64,000 bases of DNA from Canna indica (taxonomy: Eukaryota > Streptophyta > Magnoliopsida > Zingiberales > Cannaceae), in contig CP136890.1 in the NCBI GenBank assembly GCA_034359265.1, forward strand, positions 1,981,001 to 2,045,000. Direction: 5' to 3'. The notes below the pieces were generated by a model. It saw nothing but the letters and a program-made list of their open reading frames with translations. It was not told where the DNA came from and did no database searches. A program made the translations under genes and the position numbers. Below, in pieces: positions 43,057 through 55,619 of the stretch (within the stretch, counting starts at the first letter, position 1; every line of letters begins with the position of its first letter).

Positions 43057-46049
43057 GACCGCAACCATTTATGAGCCTCCCGTTCTTTCACGACACTGGC
43101 TCGACTTCTCTGCTATGATTTTCCCGATAGTTTATATAGGAGCTATTATCGTTTCATTCCTATTCGTGATTAGGATGTTCAATATTCAAATAGAGGAGAT
43201 TCATGCAGAAATCTTGAGCTATTTATAGGTGAGTGGCATCATTGAACTGATCCTTTGGCGATAAATGTTCTTCATTTTAGATAATAAAATCATTCCATTA
43301 TGAAAAACTAATGACACCGCATGGCTACCGGCTACACCTACACCGCAGCTACCGGCGGTGTAATCACTAGATGGGACATGGCAGCAGCGATCACGAGAAT
43401 CCAGCCACACATGCATTGCAACGCCACCTCTCATTGTCGCAAATGCTTTTCCTCTCCCCTCAAAAGTCAAAATCATTCCTTAATTGCCATTTTGGATTAC
43501 TTCCCACAAAATTGCATGCAAATAATGTTATTATTCGACATATATCGAATCTGGAAATTAATGGGTTGGACCTCAAGTGGCTGATCATGGAAGGCCAGTA
43601 CGTCAGAATTGTTTTTCCCCATCATATGGACGGCCCAAATTGTATCTGAATCAAAGTTGACTTATGAAAATTAACTCGAGAGATATATATGTCTATCAAC
43701 ATGATATGAAATTCATAAACATATTGTCCTCTCATGCATGATAGTGTTCTTCTGCAACATCATATGAAGTACGAAAAGCAGATGTAAGAGCAACCCACAA
43801 TAAATAAAGATGAAGATTGAGGAGAGAAAGGGTTCAGGTGCGGACAAAATGTGGGAAAGACAAGGACGAATGAAATGACTACACTGATCCAGCTCCTTTG
43901 GCCCGTTTCTCTGCTCCATTCATTCGTTCTTACTTCTTACCCCTTGAAGCTTAGTAACCGGAGCTGCTTTATAGTGCTTGCAATTCTGGCTTGGGTGAGA
44001 AGGAGCAACAACTAGCTCAATCCTATATATGTTCTTCTTCTTCCCCACCAACAAGTTCTTACTGCAGTCTCTACTCTGCATGCAGGATTCCCGCCGCGCC
44101 CTGGGGTGAGTGAGTCAACTAAACTAATTATTCCATTAATGCAATTAAACCTCTCCGGCCTCGATCTTTAATTTTCAATATAAGTATATATGTACTGCGT
44201 ACTACATATGTATTTGTATAGTTGATGTGAGTGATGTGAACAAAGTCTGAGGAAGTTGAGTGTAAGACCATCAAAAATGGCAGAAGAAAAGGGTGGGTGA
44301 AGAAGGCTGAAGCCTATGGATTTCAGTAGTAGCAGCTAGAGGAACATGTCACTGTAGATATATGTAGGAAAGAATGAATGTGCATATATACTTGCGAGAT
44401 AAGGCTGCAAGTTATGACTTTGGTAGGTTGTGTACAATCCTTAGGCCATATCTGGTGATCAGGTAGGCCATTTTGGTTCCTTCTCACTGTGGAGTTGGTC
44501 TTCTAGCTAGCTATCTGCTTGTTCTGCTTCTGTATTGTCTTTCAACAATATGCATGCCCCCGAAGAATCCATGCACCAGCTAGCATCGTCGTGTAGGATC
44601 GATCAACTTAATTAATTTCCTCTCGATCGTACGTCAAGGTTACAGGAATCGCGTAACTTAATAATGCATGCAGCAGGCAAATTGATTGCATTTGATCACC
44701 CCACACAAAAGATGCAGTGAGCGAGAGCGAGTTCTACACCGAGTGGGGCCAGGTACGTAGCAGCTCGGTGGGGCCGGGAGCAGGTGAACCAACCGGCGCG
44801 GGGCCCACGTCATTTATGAAAGCGTCGTCGTCGTCGCCGTCGCCGTCGCGCGCACCCGTGGATTGATTCGTCTTTTGCCTGCTCCTCTTTCCCTTTCTTC
44901 TGCATCGCTCGCTCTCTCTTTCTTCTCCATCCGCAGGCCATCAATAAATAATTCTTTTAATGTATACATATATTACTTACCCGTCTCCTTCTCTCGCTCT
45001 CTCTCTTTCACATGCTCTCTCTCACTCTTTTCCCCATATGAGTCACCTGACATGTTGAGGTCGTACGAGACAGCCAGTCCACGTGCAATCGTTCACACGA
45101 GTCAAAGCAACATCTCTCTTCCCTCCTTTTTCCTTCTCATGAGTCAGTTCCATTAAGGACCCCCCTCTGCCTTCAGCCTTCTTCCCCTCCACACTGTCTC
45201 TGCCCACCATTAATTAAGCCACTCTGAAATCACTCGGACCGAACCAGCCACAAAAATACATTGACACGAGCTGCAACTCAGCTCGCTTGATTTACTACAC
45301 ACGTATATCAAGTATGAAATGAGATATTGCGCAGGAACGTGAACATCCTCAAGACTTTGGCCTCGCCTAGCTATATATAGACAGGTTACTGTTTTGGATG
45401 GAAGAAATTTTTTTACTTGTTGCGTGTTGCGAGTCATTCATTTGCTCATCTTGCTCCAATCAACATAATATTTACAAAACAATTATAACACCTGGTCATG
45501 TCCAATCAAGAGAGTTTGGAGATAAGATAGTTTCAGTACAATGTGCCCATTTTTTTACCTATGATTAGAAATAATTAATCGGCCCGATAATACATGATTT
45601 TAGTATGCTTATATTTTATTTCCCATGATCTGGAGTCAGAGGACGGACATGATTTGAATCTTCCTTATTGGGGCCTATTTCTTCCTAGTCCCAGCTAGCC
45701 CTCTGTTATCAACTCTGGTCCCACTTTGTGATAATTTTTTGTGAACAAAATCCTCTTGCCTATTTGGATGAAATCCTCTCAATTCCATCAGCACACGTTG
45801 CATTTTTATTTTGAGCACATATGACATCAAATTAGTCCCAAAGTAAACACCATGCAAAACACCAAAGAGGCAGCACAGTATAGAAATCTCCTTCTCTCTC
45901 TGGCCATGGCTCACCGCAGCTCTTCTTCCACATAGGAGAAGAGCCCCCCATCTCCTCCGCTTCCCCCCTTGGCACTCGACGCCTCTTCTCTCACCTACAC
46001 CTCTCTGCTACTGGTTCCGCGATCAGCTGAGCCGCCGCCGAGCTCGGCA
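43057..46049. other. Spacer upstream of the EPFL gene
   Basis: No protein gene is supported. It contains a short (CGT/CGC)n run at about 44823-44851 and CT-rich stretches at 44880-45020 and 45895-46020, the latter probably the EPFL leader. I looked for other known miRNA sequences here and saw none. Confidence 0.45.
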
Positions 46050-46841
46050 ATGGGCGCCCTGCGCCATCGACGCCGCCGACTCTCCGCTGCCTTGGCTTTG
46101 TTCTTCGTCGCCGCTGCTCTCGGTGAGCGAATGCTTCTCCGTTTCTATATTTTTCTTTCTTCTTCCTCTGCGCATATCTGCTGAGTTATTCGGCTTCAAG
46201 ATCCCACCTTGCATGCGTTTTCGTACTCAAGATCTCTTCTTTTTCGCCGAATCCGCTTGGCTTTTGGCCGCCTTTGGTGACTTGTTCTTCTGATCTTCTT
46301 GTGGTCCATGGTTTTGACTCCTTTTTTCCCTCTTCGTTATTACCTGCCAAAAGGGGGGAAATGGTCGCTGCTCCTCTCCATCGTTTTTATTCGTTCTATC
46401 TCTTCTCCACAGGCCATTAATGCTCCGTGAAAAGATTAAAAAAAAAACAAAATTTTATCCCAAATTTCTTTCCCTCACGGAGTACGATGTAATCAGAAAA
46501 CCATTTAAATCGCAGCTTTTACGCTCACCATTTCGCTACTAACCACTTCGATCCCTTTAATTGTTGATCAAATAGGGAGTGCGTTGGCAGTAATCGCCGA
46601 GGAAGTATCGGACGCAGGGCCGAGGCCGGCGGCGGAAAGAAAGAACCGGGTGCGAGTTCTGGTGGCTCGGAGGCGGCTCCTCGGCCCTGGCTCGTGGCCG
46701 CCGTCCTGCCACGACCGGTGCGGCCGATGCTTCCCCTGCCTGCCCGTGCACGTGGCGATCCAACCGGGCCGGAGCGTTCCGCTCGAGTACTACCCGGAGG
46801 CCTGGCGATGCAAATGCGGCAACAAGCTCTTCATGCCCTGA
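46050..46841 (+). CDS. EPIDERMAL PATTERNING FACTOR-like secreted peptide (EPFL4/5/6-like), two exons
   Basis: 112-residue precursor of a cysteine-rich signalling peptide that acts outside the cell on ERECTA-family receptor kinases, with TOO MANY MOUTHS modulating some members. Exons 46050-46122 and 46576-46841, GT-AG intron in phase 1. The N-terminus MGALRHRRRRLSAALALFFVAAALG is a basic-hydrophobic signal peptide. The C-terminus carries the six-cysteine pattern: CHDRCGRCFPC, then CKC in YYPEAWRCKCGNKLFMP (full stop of the protein). The words PVHV and PLEYYPEAWRCKCGNKLFMP are characteristic, as I recall, of the EPFL4/5/6 (CHALLAH) branch, which promotes stem and inflorescence growth and can affect stomata. 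RRLLGPGS before the first Cys resembles a processing site. Very GC-rich second exon. Length is normal for the family. Confidence 0.92.
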
Positions 46842-49186
46842 GAGATGAGGAAGATGGAGAGTAAAAAAGACAGTATTTTTAGCGAGGAAGAAGGAAACAG
46901 AGAGTGGCAAGGGCAGAAGCCGCTGAGTTCCATTGTCGAGTTGCTTGTAGCATTTGTACAAAAATTCTAAGATTTTTATGCAATATGAATTTGCTATCTT
47001 GTTGAATTGTTACTCTCTCCTGAATTATTATTCGCCCCAAATTTGAGTATTTCTTCGGCAGGTAGGTCACCGAGTCTGAATACTGTTCATTGATGCTGTC
47101 TTTTCAAAATTCTCTGCACAGTGCTTATGAACTTTCATTCTCTCATGAACAAAACACTTGTACTGTGTTTTTTCTCATTGAAAATTGAAATTGCCGGCTT
47201 TACTCAGGACAAGTTTTTGTTCGTGCATTTTTTTTTATTTTTTACTTTTTGTGTAGGGCAAGCAAATTAAATAGAGGAGACTGAGGTTTTTCAACAAAAA
47301 AACTGAGTTTTTTCAGCTTTTCATGTTCTTTTTTGATCTTTTGTCCTGAATTTTTTCCAGCTTTTCCATTTTCTGTTTATAACATTTTTTCACTAAGACT
47401 ATCTAATAGTGATTTTTTATTGAAAAATGTTGAAATAATTTGAGATATAGCAACATAATTGAGGATGAAAATCCAAGTGACATTTGCAACTAGCAGAAAG
47501 TACGCTTGCTTTCAATCTGATATTTCATTTCAACTATTTGGACTTGAATTAAGGCAAATAGTACAGAGAAATGAGTAGTTAATAACTGGCGGGTAATTGG
47601 AATATTGAAGAAAAATGATTAGCTGTATTGACAATTGATATATGGATCACATTTTACTGAGAGATTTCGAGGATGAAATCACATACATTATATATGGATC
47701 GGATTGCGGTTCAAATTGGGCAGTCAAGCCGGTTGTCAGAGTTTGATGCTGCCTTACGAATTTTAACAACATTTTTCTCGTGATTTGGAGTGCGTTTTTG
47801 AATCCAAAAATAGCAATCGTCTTTCTATGGCAGTTAAGTTTGCCGTGCTTAACACAACTATCTGGTGCAGCTTGGGATTTGTAGTCGTACAGGGGACTTA
47901 TTTATATATATATATATATATCCACTTTGACTATTTTATCTACATATTTAGTAGTCTAATTATATCTAATTTTGTTTCAGCAATTTCCTAAATCAGAATT
48001 TTGGGATGAAAAAATTCCTAAAATAGAATTTGAAATTTGAAAATCCTCAAAATCAAAATTGAATGAATCAGATACTTATTTTCTAATTTTTTTTTAAAAT
48101 TTTTGATCAAAATTTCTAATTGGTCAGGGATAAAATAGATATATGATCTATTCAATTTCTATTTTAAATTTTTTTAATATTTAAATCTAATTTTAAAAAT
48201 TTCTACTCCCTAAAATCCGAATGTGAGAAATTATTCTGCTTTAAACAATTAATGTTAATGGGAAATGGACCAATCTTATAATTGTGTACAGTTAATTTCC
48301 TATCATTGTGACTTCATTCAAGCTTGGGAAGGCAAGCGTATTAACTGGAAATATCTGACCTGGCGTCTTGGAGCATAACTTAACACTTGAGATTGTAGTT
48401 CTGGAGATTGGTGGAGTATAAAAAAGTGATTGATTTGATGTGATAAGGCTGAGCAGACTCGTAGTTGGGAGTGCAAGCAGGGAGCAGCATCCCATCCCTT
48501 CCCCCCATTCCACTGTGCTCCCAATCCTTATATTATTAGACAAACATGGGTAATTTAATTCTCCAAGGAAGATCATAAAATCTACGATTGATGTCGTGAC
48601 ATTATTATTAGCCTTGGGAACCGCTCATTTCTCTATTTATTTCATTTCATTTCATTTCATCACAACCCTAGGCCAGACTCCAGAGTCACTTGGTTGGGTT
48701 GGGCTCTGTTTTAGGTCTTGGCCTCTTAAGCAATACTTTCTTGTCTGCTTTGTTGCTAATTAAATTATCAACTTTTAGTCCAAATTCCACTCTTTCACAT
48801 TGCTTCTCTGTAGGAATGAGATGCTCCACCAATCCCATAACAATACCGCGCCGAGAAGACTCGACTCTCGAGAGCGGCACGCCAACGCAAGAATATACCC
48901 CATCGATCCACCTACAAAAGCTGTTCGCTGTAGCGATTTCGCCAGCAAATCCGGAAGGCTCTCGGTGCCGCTGGAAACTTAATAACCGACTCCAGTAAAT
49001 GGCCGCGTGCGATCGAGAACATTCTTCGCTTCTCTCGTCCGCACCGGATCCCGCTCTTTTTAATCTTGTAGCCGAGGAAGGACCGCTTGCGTGCCGTGCA
49101 TCATCTTCCGAAACGAGAAAGGGAAGAAGAGCCGACTTGATCTCTCGGTTGAAGCTATTGGAGTCTTTTGTTCGCAGGATTGCAAG
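46842..49186. other. Spacer between EPFL and the first LIFEGUARD gene
   Basis: EPFL 3' UTR followed by AT-rich DNA, a (TA)n run at 47902-47920 and the presumed leader of the next gene (about 48960-49186). The 300-nt frames at 48292-49000 show no family resemblance. No gene is supported. Confidence 0.45.
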
Positions 49187-50282
49187 ATGTGGTCGCAGCC
49201 GGGGTACTGGAAGGGTGGAGACGTGGAGGCGGCGGCGTCGGGGAGGACGCCGCTGTACCCCATGATGCTGGAGCCGCCGGAGCTGCGATGGGCCTTCATC
49301 CGCAAAATCTATTCCATCCTCGCCATCCAGATGCTCCTCACCGTCGCCGTGGCCGCCGTCGTCGTCTCCGTCCCCTCTGTCTCCCTCTTCTTCGTCTCGT
49401 CCGGCGCCGGCCTCGGCCTCTACATCTTCCTCATCATCCTACCCTTCATCGGTACGCGCATCATTCTCCTCCGAAACCTAATTTTTAGTGTATGATTTTG
49501 AGAGTGACAAATATTTAGCTGAAATATGTAATGATTTTCTCGGAATTGATGGATAAGCTTCGAATTTATGGCAGTGCTATGTCCGCTCTACTACTACTAC
49601 CAACACCACCCTTGGAATTATATTCTGCTCGGCATTTTCACGGTCTCCATCAGCTTCGCTGTTGGATTAACATGTGCCTTCACCAGCGGTATTACTACTC
49701 GCACTATCTCATTCTTCTTCTTAATTGGATAAACATAAATCATTAGAATGTGCTACTGATTTCACCACAAAGAAAGGATCTAAGGATCTAATTGTAGATG
49801 GTTTTCGAATTTCCGAGCAGGGAAGGTAATTCTTGAATCAGCCATCCTCACGGCAGTCGTCGTAGTGAGCCTCACACTTTACACCTTTTGGGCTGCTTCC
49901 AGGGGCCACGATTTCAGCTTCCTTGGCCCTTTCCTGTTCGCCGCAATCATGATACTGATGCTTTTTGCTCTCATCCAGGTATGAGTTCACCAAGCAAATA
50001 CTTGTAAACTAGGCAAGATAACACTCTGTTGAGCGCTAGCTAAATCTTGTTACTATGTGGTGTGTCTTTCTCCAGGTCTTCTTTCACTTGGGAAAAATCT
50101 CCACTATGATCTATGGAGCATTGGCTGCAATCATCTTCTGTGGATACATAATCTACGATACCGATAACCTAATTAAACGCTACTCCTACGATGAATACAT
50201 CTGGGCTGCAGTGGCCCTCTATCTTGACATCATCAACCTATTCCTCTCTTTACTCACCCTGTTTAGGGCATCAGAGAGTTGA
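49187..50282 (+). CDS. LFG: LIFEGUARD (BAX inhibitor-1 superfamily) protein, four exons, 247 residues
   Basis: Seven-span membrane protein of the TMBIM/LIFEGUARD family, which dampens cell death and affects Ca2+ leak and powdery-mildew susceptibility in plants. It acts in ER or other endomembranes. Exons: 49187-49451, 49575-49688, 49821-49978, 50076-50282. GT-AG introns in phases 1, 1, 0. The start MWSQPGYWKGGDVEA gives the usual cytosolic N-terminus with LYPMMLEPPELRWAFIRKIY before the first membrane span. Conserved blocks: CPLYYYYQHHPWNY, TLYTFWAASRGHDFSFLGPF and C-terminal YDTDNLIKRYSYDEYIWAA with a final hydrophobic span ending LFRASES. Upstream in-frame codons exist in the same frame but no homology extends into them. 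Tandem with the related gene at 51676. Confidence 0.94.
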
Positions 50283-51613
50283 GAGAGACTGATGCCAATC
50301 TTGTAAAAAACATTTGCATTGCGGTATTGCATCTGTAGATGGTCGTTTCGGAAATGTAGACTATTTCGCTTGTACTCGTAATGCTCAATAGGAGGCTTGA
50401 TTTCGCTGTGATGTTCACAGGATGATGTGATTGGCTTGAGAACGAATGCTTGTACGCCATTCCCAGCTAAAATTTATTGAGCATTCGCAGCACTAAAACT
50501 AAAAAAGAGATCTGATTCAGCATAATATATTAGTTACTTATGTTAAACTGAATCTACTGCCTAATCATTTTATGAAAATAAATGAGGCCACATCGAAATC
50601 CACTGCGTTAATCCTTCCTACAGTTCAAAGATAAAATAATTACTGGCATTCTTGAACATTTAGGAAAAATCATAATTATTGAAAAGGTACAATAGATGTG
50701 AGAAAAAAAATGTTTGCTCGATCCTTTTTGACTCAAAACATATTCTATTTGTTCACGTAATAGGCATCTTCACAAGTGAACTCAAACCTAACATTTCCTG
50801 AACGTGCATCCGAATAGACATTTTCTAAATTGGTAACTTAGGTAAGTGTAGCTTGTGGAGAAAAGGAAGCCTTCAATTGTTGCCGGAGCTATATAATGAC
50901 TTATAGCGAAAACAACTAATTATATTGTAATTTGTAACAGAAATTGAAATAAATTTGTAAACAATATGGATTAAATTGAAATTAGAGCCAATTATGAGGA
51001 TCAAAATGATAAAAGATAAAATTACAAGAGTCAGCCTGAATATAAATAATTATGCGGATGTCGAATTAAAGTAATTTGATCCGACTCAACCTGCACTAGA
51101 CAGAGTAGATGGATCACGCATTCGACACCCTTAATCTCAGTGCTATCTGTCAACATTACATTGTGATCTCCACTCGGAAGGCCAGGATCTTTCATGAGTT
51201 GCGTTCGCACGGTCAAGATCTTCCTGGAACACTAGTTCTCAAATCTATTATTCTCGAATTCTGGTACTTTATGATATAAAAATTCCCAGCGGTTAATATA
51301 TTAATATTTCTTTAATTGTATATGAGAAAAATTGATGACAAAAATGGAATTTAAGAAGAGAAAGTAGAGGGGAGGAAGATGAGCTCCGTCTCCACTACAA
51401 CTCGACTCCGTAAATAAAGCGAGGACGAAGCAAAATACCGCGTGTCATCGTCGGCCGTCCTTTCCATATCGATTCTGCATTTCCTCTTTCTCTCTCATCG
51501 ATCAACCACTCTTCCTCTTCTTTGTTCTTACGGCAATCCTTGACCCCAATAAACTCTCCATTCTTGGAAACCACCACCTCCATTTCTCCTCCGTTGCTTT
51601 TACCTTCTCTTTC
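50283..51613. other. Spacer between the two LIFEGUARD genes
   Basis: 3' UTR of the first gene and promoter of the second. AT-rich, no gene or repeat recognised. Confidence 0.5.
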
Positions 51614-51621
51614 TATAAATA
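51614..51621 (+). promoter_or_regulatory. TATA box of the second LIFEGUARD gene
   Basis: TATAAATA in a C/T-rich context, 62 bp before the ATG at 51676. Consensus match and good spacing. Confidence 0.75.
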
Positions 51622-51675
51622 CCCATCACTCTAAACCCCACTTCCTAGTCATACCATCTCTACTTCCGCTGCGAG

Positions 51676-54600
51676 ATGTCAAAGGTCCAGGATATGGAGA
51701 TTCCGTCAAAAGCAGCGGGCGATGTCGAGACCGGGATGGCTCCGGCAGCAGCCGCCGCCGCTCCCCTGTACCCGAAGATGACGGAAGACCCCAGGCTTCG
51801 ATGGATGTTCATCCGCAAGGTATATGCGATCATCGCCGTCCAGTTCACCTTCACGGCCGGCGTCGCCTCCATCATCTCCTTCGTCCGTCCCATCCCCAAG
51901 TTCCTCCTCTCCAACACTTCGGCGTCGTGGGGCGTCTTCTTCGCCTTGTTGTTGTTGCCGCTCCTCGGTAATTAGCTGCGATTGTTTGATGGCGACGTTT
52001 GTTTTCGCCTTTCCCTTTTGTTTTGTTGGTATTAAGCTAAAGGCGCGACTTTTTTGGTTGGTGTTCTCTTGTGGATGATTTGTGGGCATGGGGATAGCGT
52101 TGTGGCCCATGTTGCGTTACCGAGAGCGCCACCCGATCAACCTGGTTCTCCTAGCGATCTACACTCTTTGCGTCAGCTTGTCCATTGGAGTGGCTTGCGT
52201 GACTGTGAGCGGTAAGAGAACTAGCTAAAATTTACCTCTTGCTTTATCATCTGATGCTAAATCCCTTTCTTGATCATATTTTGTTTTCTACAGAAACGGA
52301 AAAGCTTTGTTTTTCTGTTACGTTAGAAAAGCCTTATACAAAGAATGATCATGGTGTCATTTAGCATTCTACACACTACACAGGCCTTGAAGTTTTGTTT
52401 TGTGTTGAATTGTTTTTTGATTTTTGTTGAGAAATCGAGCAAAGCCCCTTTCTAGTTCATTTGAAAAGGTTTGAACTGTACAATATCCTAGGGAAATACA
52501 GGTAGAAGGTCTAACGATTAAGAATGATAGGAAAGAAAATTACAGTGGAGAAAGTCCATAATAGCATGAAAGACACGCAGTGTTGATCTGGAGGGGGCTC
52601 TGATCTTCCGGTATGCAACATAACGTGAAACATCTTGTTTTCAGTTCTGAAAAATCTGTTATTATGCTCCATCTACAAGATCCAGCTCCACACTTGTATC
52701 AGAAGACACCCTACATATTCTATGTTTTGGCAGAATGCTCTTCAGCAGTTCGTAATATGAGTTGCCAATATTGCAAGGTTGGAAACAGTTAATTAAAAGA
52801 AGCCAACAATGTTTAGCAATACCTTTGCAGAATAGGCGTAGTGTTTATTCTACATTATTTGGGCATAAAACACAGATGACTCACTTGGTGTTTAATGTGT
52901 CCTTGAAGGCCAATAGAAGTTTTAACTTTGCTCGGGGATATTGATTTCTAGATGCAACTGTATAAGTCATATCCAGTTTCCCATCATTCAGTTTATAGAT
53001 GTATAATTGGTAGAACTAACAATGAAATTTATAGGCCTTTGTGTAGTACCCGGTTTAGTACCACATAGAGAGTATATTAGATATTGTGTTGATTAATAAG
53101 ACTTGACGGATCAAATATCCGATTGAGCCGATTGTAGCACCTTGAGATATGTCTATCATTAGCTTGATGAATGAAAATTACTTCATTGTCCATGCTGAAC
53201 ATTTTGGTCGCCTCTTTTTAATAATATATATATTTCTCTTTGTCTTATACGTTTTGTACTTTTTCAAATATTCTTTTATCTTATTGATTTCCTGGTGGTC
53301 TTTTGGCCCTCCAGTTTCATGAAGAAAATTACTTCATCATCAACTGTGTTTGAATGCTCTGTTCCTTTCACATGGAATAATTTGTGGACTTTCTCATTGT
53401 GTGCAATAGTTTAGACAGATTTTGTAGTATCTATGAAATTGTCCATTATAGTTAATGAAGTTTTCTCTGCTATCATCAAGCCCAAATGAAACTAGTCAGT
53501 TTTGTAACCAAGTAAAAAAGTGCCAACTGATTCTTTTGTGGACACCAAGATTTGCATGGACTTACTAAGATGACAGTGTTCTTAGTTGATAATGATGATG
53601 ACTAATTGATCGAGTGCCATTTTTTTCAGTTTTAAATGCACGACTGACGAAGGACTAATTATCTAATTGGCCTTGGGAATTATATCCAATATATATATAT
53701 ATATATATATAGTTACATACTTACATCCAATATATTGATGTACCAACTTTTGATGTTGGTTTAAGTCATAATTTCTGTTGATTTTCTTTATATTCGAGTT
53801 AGAAGAAAGTAGTTCTTTAAAGAACTAGATATCATATGATGATATGAAAGAATGAACTGTAACAACTGTTTAATGCACTGTTTATTCTATACAGTGATGA
53901 CTAACGTATGCTGGCTTCTGAAATTTCTATTGTTTGACATTGTCATGAAGCATAGAATGGACTACTAACACAACTTAGATTTGAAGATTGACAGAAACAA
54001 TGTGAGTACAAATAACAAACTGATGCTGTTGTTGACTGAAGGGAGAAATAAAACAAAGCAGACAGTACAATAGTAGGATTCATGTTTTTCCCTGAATATC
54101 ATGAATCTTGTTTGAAACAAAACAGAGGTTAGGAACTGAAGTTTTCAAGTTTAAGATGGTATACACTTGAGGATAACGTAATATGGGAAGCCTACAGGAG
54201 AAAATTATGGAACTTATAAATGAAAGTAAATATGCTTTGGATACTGCTATTTCTTTAGTGATTCCTTTTCAAAATGAGAATGTTTGAGTACAGTAATTAC
54301 AAGTTCTTTGTATAATTGTCTGTTCTAATCAACCAGAATCTAATATGTTCAATTGCTATTGAAAATGTTCTCAAATGATTAACTACGTTTTCTATTCAGT
54401 TTAAAATAACACCAGGGGTTTATGTTATAGTGCACTTTATTTCAACTGCTAACAGGAAGAGTTGTCCTCCAAGCTGTAATTCTAGCTGCTGCTGTCGTAA
54501 TTGGTCTTACCCTCTACACATTCTGGGCAGCTCGGAGAGGCCGTGACTTCGCCTTCCTTTTCCCGTTTCTGTTTGCATGCCTTCTGGTGCTTCTGGTTTA

Positions 54601-54906
54601 TTGTATCATGCAGGTATTTAAACTGCTTTTAAATTGATATTAATGACTCTGCATCTCACAGAGTTTGTTTAGTCTGAAACCAAGATATTTTACAAACCAC
54701 TGCAGATCTTTCTTCCGCTATCAAGTGTGGCCTCTACAATCTATGCATGTGTAGCCTCAATTGTTTTCTCCGGCTTCATCATCTTCGACACGGACAAATT
54801 GATTAAGCGCCATGCTTATAATGAGTACTTATATGCCGCAATCTCCTTATACATGGATATGATTAACCTATTCATGTCCTTGCTAACTTTCTCAAGCTGC
54901 CATTGA
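51676..54906 (+). CDS. LFG: LIFEGUARD (BAX inhibitor-1 superfamily) protein, four exons, 254 residues
   Basis: Paralogue of the gene just upstream with the same exon plan: 51676-51967, 52098-52211, 54456-54613, 54706-54906. Exons 2 and 3 are exactly as long (114 and 158 nt) as in the neighbour and the intron phases agree, which proves common descent. The N-terminus MSKVQDMEIPSKAAGDVETG is followed by LYPKMTEDPRLRWMFIRKVY. Other blocks: LWPMLRYRERHPINL, TLYTFWAARRGRDFAFLFPF and C-terminal FDTDKLIKRHAYNEYLYAA, ending SLLTFSSCH. The C-terminus is slightly shorter and differs from the neighbour. Intron 2 is 2.2 kb against 0.13 kb in the neighbour, partly because of an old TRIM fragment. Role in cell-death control and Ca2+ homeostasis is assumed from the family. 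The two copies differ widely, so the duplication is not recent. Confidence 0.94.
53042..53160 (+). mobile_element. Old TRIM solo-LTR fragment in intron 2 of the second LIFEGUARD gene
   Basis: TGTAGTACCCGGTTTAGTACC...AGAGAGTATATTAGAT...TTAATAAGACTTGACGG follows the LTR of the TRIM array at 19766 (TGTAATACCCCGGTTTAGTCC...) position by position with many changes. The right end is uncertain and no target-site duplication is seen. Confidence 0.65.
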
Positions 54907-55427
54907 TAAACCGTCCAGCAACTTCCTTACCAAATGCCAAGCCTTAACTGGTTGTTAAGCTTATATTATATATACCTATTTACTTGGCATTGATAAAAGA
55001 AACAGTTTGTCAATGAGAATCTCATTTTGTTGATACTTTGATTCAGTATAATATAATTCTGCCTTGAGCTCTTGAAAGTAAAGTATTATTTCAAATGGGT
55101 CGGGAATTCATGAAAATGTGTTAGCACTTATTTACTCATTCTTCACAGCTTATTTGGGAGCGAAACAAAGGAATACACCACACGCCAGGCGTTGAATAGA
55201 TCTAATAACGTATTCTTCTAGGATTTCTTATGGATCTAATTTCAATTCATCTTTTGATTTATTCTGAATTGAAATTATGAATTACAAACACATGAATCTA
55301 CTAAATTGTGGAAAGTAAAATTCAATTACATTATTTGTTTCGGTTTCAGACTCCAAATTAAATAATAAATTTGAACAGCATAGCATAATAATATGAATTT
55401 TAATTGCATAAGAGGAGATTGAATAGG
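54907..55427. other. Spacer between the convergent LIFEGUARD and EGF-like genes
   Basis: 3' UTR of the LIFEGUARD gene, then AT-rich DNA. No gene is seen. Confidence 0.5.
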
Positions 55428-55493
55428 AGATTCGTATACCTCTAATTGAATACCTTCAGAGGAGATTGTATTCAATTAGAGGTATACGAATCT
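55428..55493. repeat. Perfect 26-bp inverted repeat
   Basis: Arms 55428-55453 and 55468-55493 are exact reverse complements (AGATTCGTATACCTCTAATT...) with a 14-base loop. It lies between the convergent 3' ends of two genes. It could be a young MITE core or a hairpin-forming end of a transcript. No poly-T or flanking duplication is noted. Confidence 0.85.
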
Positions 55494-55619
55494 AAAATAA
55501 TACAACACCAGAAAAATCAAGTGTTGATATTTATTTAATGGATAAATTACTATCAGTATACGAAAAGTGGTAAAATGATCAACTACAATAAATCAGACGA
55601 CATCCTAAGATACTCTGAT

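Noticed and set aside
48441..48530. Possible miR482/2118-type string TTCCCCCCATTCC
   Set aside because: No complementary star arm within reach on either strand.
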